The notes beneath the pieces are model-generated. The model was not told the DNA's origin. It worked only from the letters and a program-made list of their open reading frames with translations, and ran no database searches. Of a stretch of 7,138 bases of DNA, positions 5,545 to 7,138 are shown piece after piece. The first letter of the stretch is position 1. Each line of letters begins with the position of its first letter. Made by a program: the position numbers and the translations under genes. The stretch comes from Pseudomonadales bacterium (GTDB taxonomy: Bacteria; Pseudomonadota; Gammaproteobacteria; Pseudomonadales; DC-out160): the NCBI GenBank assembly GCA_016765265.1, contig JAESQG010000153.1, positions 1 to 7,138 of the forward strand, read 5' to 3'.

Positions 5545-6611
5545 TCACCAAAGTTGCTTAATATAATCTAGTGTCTCTTCTATGCCCCTTGGTAGGGGTG
5601 GGGCGATTATTGGTTGTTTCCATAATTCATGAATATCTTCTAAAAAAAGACCGGTCTCTAAATCTTGCAAGTCAATTACGCGGCAAATGCCGCGCTGCTG
5701 TAGCCAACTAACTAAACAGGATTCTTCTGGCCAATCAAGCCGCCTAGTGTACAAAACAGGAACCCCATTACAACATGCTTCACAAAGTTGCCATAACCTG
5801 GCTTGGTAATCAACGCGTCACAATTGCTTAGGATATCGATATAGGATAGGTCCAAACTGGGGAAGTAAATCAAGTCCTTTCTGGCGTTTTGTCCAAAGTT
5901 GCCCAGCCAAATAATATTATCGTCTTGAGGCCAATGGCTCGTATTGATTGGCGTAGGTATTCCTCCCATAGAAACTAAAACGACTTTCTTATGGAGCGGA
6001 ATATTGAGAGCTTGCTGTAGAGAACTTAGCGTCCTTCCGGTTCGTGCGATGGGGCCAATGGGTACAGTATTGTTAAAGTGAGGCATCTTCATGCTCGGTG
6101 CAGGTGTAAGGAAGTGATTAGCCTTTTGGTAGGCGCTTACCAGTCTTTCGAATATTTCCTGAGCGCGAGGTAAGTGTTGGCAATAGGCCCAATAAATGTC
6201 TGCCCAATTTAGCGAACACAGTGCTAGGCAATTTATATTCGCTTGGTGGGTTGCTTCAATGATAGTCTCTGAGATATTGCTAATGACTAGGTCTGGGGAA
6301 TATGTTGATAGCAATTGCACTTGTTGTTCCACCAAAGTAGACCAGTTTAAGTGGCGTTTAAGATAAAGCTGATGAGTTGCTTCCCTTTGTACGATAAAAG
6401 CAGTTTTGTTGATGACCCCGATATCCGTGGATGAATTGACATGGATAAACTCCCCCTTTATCCATTGCTTTAGGTTTTCTTTTGTTGTGGCGCATTGGAT
6501 AACAACAGTGACCGAAGGTAAATATTGCAGGCAATAATTAATAATGGGGGCGGTCATTCCAATGTGGCCAAAGCCATGAGAGGCGATGGAGAAATAAAGG
6601 GTTTTTTTCAT
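5545..6611 (-). pseudogene. GT-B (MurG-like) glycosyltransferase gene interrupted by a one-base frameshift
   Basis: The minus-strand ATG at 6611-6609 (MKKTLYFSIASHGFGHIG) starts a protein with the N-terminal HGFGH motif (residues 12-16), VSMGGI (213-218) opening the C-terminal half, and the donor-site motif ITKPGYGNFV (268-277). This is the layout of GT-B transferases that use nucleotide-sugar donors. After Val277 the frame runs into 22 unrelated residues and stops at 5712. In the neighbouring frame the expected continuation appears at once (EACCNGVPVLYTRRLDWPEES) and runs to TGA at 5545. Adding one base between 5780 and 5781 (GTGAAGC to GTGGAAGC) restores exactly 356 codons, 355 aa. The gene is therefore either recently inactivated or carries a sequencing error. 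An upstream in-frame ATG at 6713 lies ahead of the likely -10 box and is not favoured. There is no strong ribosome binding site. Acceptor and pathway are unknown. The gene converges on the 109-aa membrane protein gene with 54 bp between stops. Confidence 0.82.
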
Positions 6612-6699
6612 AAATATCGGCGTTTTTCTAGCATGTGAGATTGGTAATACTTGACGAGTATAGCGTGAATTATGCACAGAGTGAGGCGGCTCAAATGCT

Positions 6700-6705
6700 A
6701 TTATA
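6700..6705 (-). promoter_or_regulatory. Probable -10 box of the glycosyltransferase promoter
   Basis: Read on the minus strand, 6705-6700 is a perfect TATAAT. The best-spaced -35 candidates are poor (TTCAGC at 18 nt, 3/6). A transcript would start near 6693 and leave a leader of about 80 nt before the ATG at 6611. Its position argues against translation starting at the upstream in-frame ATG at 6713. Confidence 0.4.
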
Positions 6706-6731
6706 CACTGCATTAATTTATTGGCTGAAAG

Positions 6732-6773
6732 CTTGATATCTAATAGTTATTACTTGATATCTTATAGTTATTA
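6732..6773. repeat. 21-bp direct tandem repeat in the divergent promoter region
   Basis: Two adjacent 21-bp units (6732-6752 and 6753-6773) differ at a single base (A at 6742, T at 6763). Each unit contains the palindrome GATATC and a TAATAgtTATTA-like dyad (imperfect in copy 2). The period is two helical turns, so bound proteins would lie on the same DNA face. They sit between the divergent glycosyltransferase and lipoprotein genes, about 25 bp upstream of the latter's ATG. Copy 2 also holds a -10-like TATAGT (6763-6768). Confidence 0.75.
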
Positions 6774-6798
6774 AAGGTTGACGAAAGAGGTCTAAAGG

Positions 6799-7138
6799 AT
6801 GGTTTGGTTAAAGAGTAGAATCAGAGGAACACAGAACTATCGAAAGTGGTTGTATTGTATTTTGCTGCCGTTATTCGTATCTAGCTGTGCTAATAATCCC
6901 CAGGATATGACATCTGATCTCCTGGAGGAGGTTTCACGAAACGCCGATGATTTGATGATTGTCGATTGTCTGTTGCCCGGTCAGGTACGTAAGCTAGGGG
7001 CGCAAGCAAGTTATCTCACCGCTAGACGCCCAGTAAAGTCAACGGCTGCCGACTGCGAGATTCGTGGCGGAGAGTATGTTGCTTTCGATCGATCGGATTA
7101 CGCCACTGCGCTCAAAGTCTGGCTGCCTCAAGCCCAAG
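6799..7138 (+). CDS. Outer-membrane-type lipoprotein, N-terminal part (3' truncated by window edge)
   Basis: The ATG at 6799 has AGAGG 8 nt upstream and opens a frame that stays open to the window edge (113 codons visible). A basic n-region (KSRIRGTQNYRKW) is followed by a hydrophobic core (LYCILLPLFV) and the lipobox VSSC, with the lipidated cysteine at residue 30. Alanine at +2 is not an inner-membrane retention signal, so the outer membrane is expected. The mature part carries a striking conserved-looking block: CLLPGQVRKLG, 'RRPVKSTAADCEIRGGEYVAF' and YATALKVWLPQAQ. That block resembles the lead-in to Sel1/TPR-like repeats ('A...W...A'), which would follow beyond the edge. This repeat assignment is from memory and uncertain. 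The gene is transcribed away from the broken glycosyltransferase, in the same direction as the FHA/PP2C cluster. Confidence 0.8.
   Translation, partial: MVWLKSRIRGTQNYRKWLYCILLPLFVSSCANNPQDMTSDLLEEVSRNADDLMIVDCLLPGQVRKLGAQASYLTARRPVKSTAADCEIRGGEYVAFDRSDYATALKVWLPQAQ

Noticed and set aside
5770..5790. Programmed -1 frameshift in the glycosyltransferase
   Set aside because: The local sequence TTT GTG AAG is not a slippery heptamer and I see no downstream stimulatory hairpin. A simple deletion or sequence error explains it better.
6612..6713. 34-residue N-terminal extension of the glycosyltransferase from ATG 6713
   Set aside because: It lies upstream of the probable TATAAT at 6705-6700, its sequence is unlike a GT-B N-terminus, and the family normally begins just before the HGFGH motif, as with ATG 6611.

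Overview
The window looks like chromosomal DNA of a moderately AT-rich gammaproteobacterium. It carries a type II secretion (T2SS) gspC-gspD pair, a TagH-like FHA protein with a PP2C phosphatase, and genes spaced in the proteobacterial way with Shine-Dalgarno-like sites. A marine Cellvibrionales- or Pseudomonas-related organism would fit, but that is only an impression from gene content. I see no rRNA, tRNA, CRISPR array or insertion sequence.

Layout. (1) Positions 1-2291 hold the 3' end of gspC (PDZ domain) and a complete gspD secretin, both on the plus strand. The pair is not followed by gspE. (2) Positions 2292-2882 are largely non-coding. They hold a probable 59-residue minus-strand small ORF (2310-2489) convergent with gspD. 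They also hold a promoter for the next operon whose -35 box sits in the loop of a perfect inverted repeat. (3) Positions 2883-5490 are a plus-strand cluster of three genes: a TagH/ImpI-type FHA protein, a PP2C Ser/Thr phosphatase (PppA/Stp1 type) and a small protein with one C-terminal membrane helix. The junction between the first two genes contains a nested inverted repeat that reaches into the phosphatase's ribosome binding site. (4) Positions 5545-6611, minus strand, hold a GT-B glycosyltransferase-like gene broken by a one-base deletion near 5780/5781. (5) Positions 6612-6798 are a divergent intergenic region with a 21-bp tandem repeat. (6) From 6799 to the right edge is the start of a lipoprotein gene.

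How they work together. GspC and GspD are the inner-membrane coupler and outer-membrane channel of the T2SS. The FHA and PP2C genes correspond to the phosphothreonine reader and the dephosphorylating arm of the threonine-phosphorylation pathway known from type VI secretion (Fha1/PppA/PpkA in Pseudomonas aeruginosa). No kinase or T6SS structural gene is visible here. Whether this is an edge of a T6SS locus or a free-standing phospho-signalling unit cannot be decided from the window. The lipoprotein could belong to the same system, but that is inference from position only.
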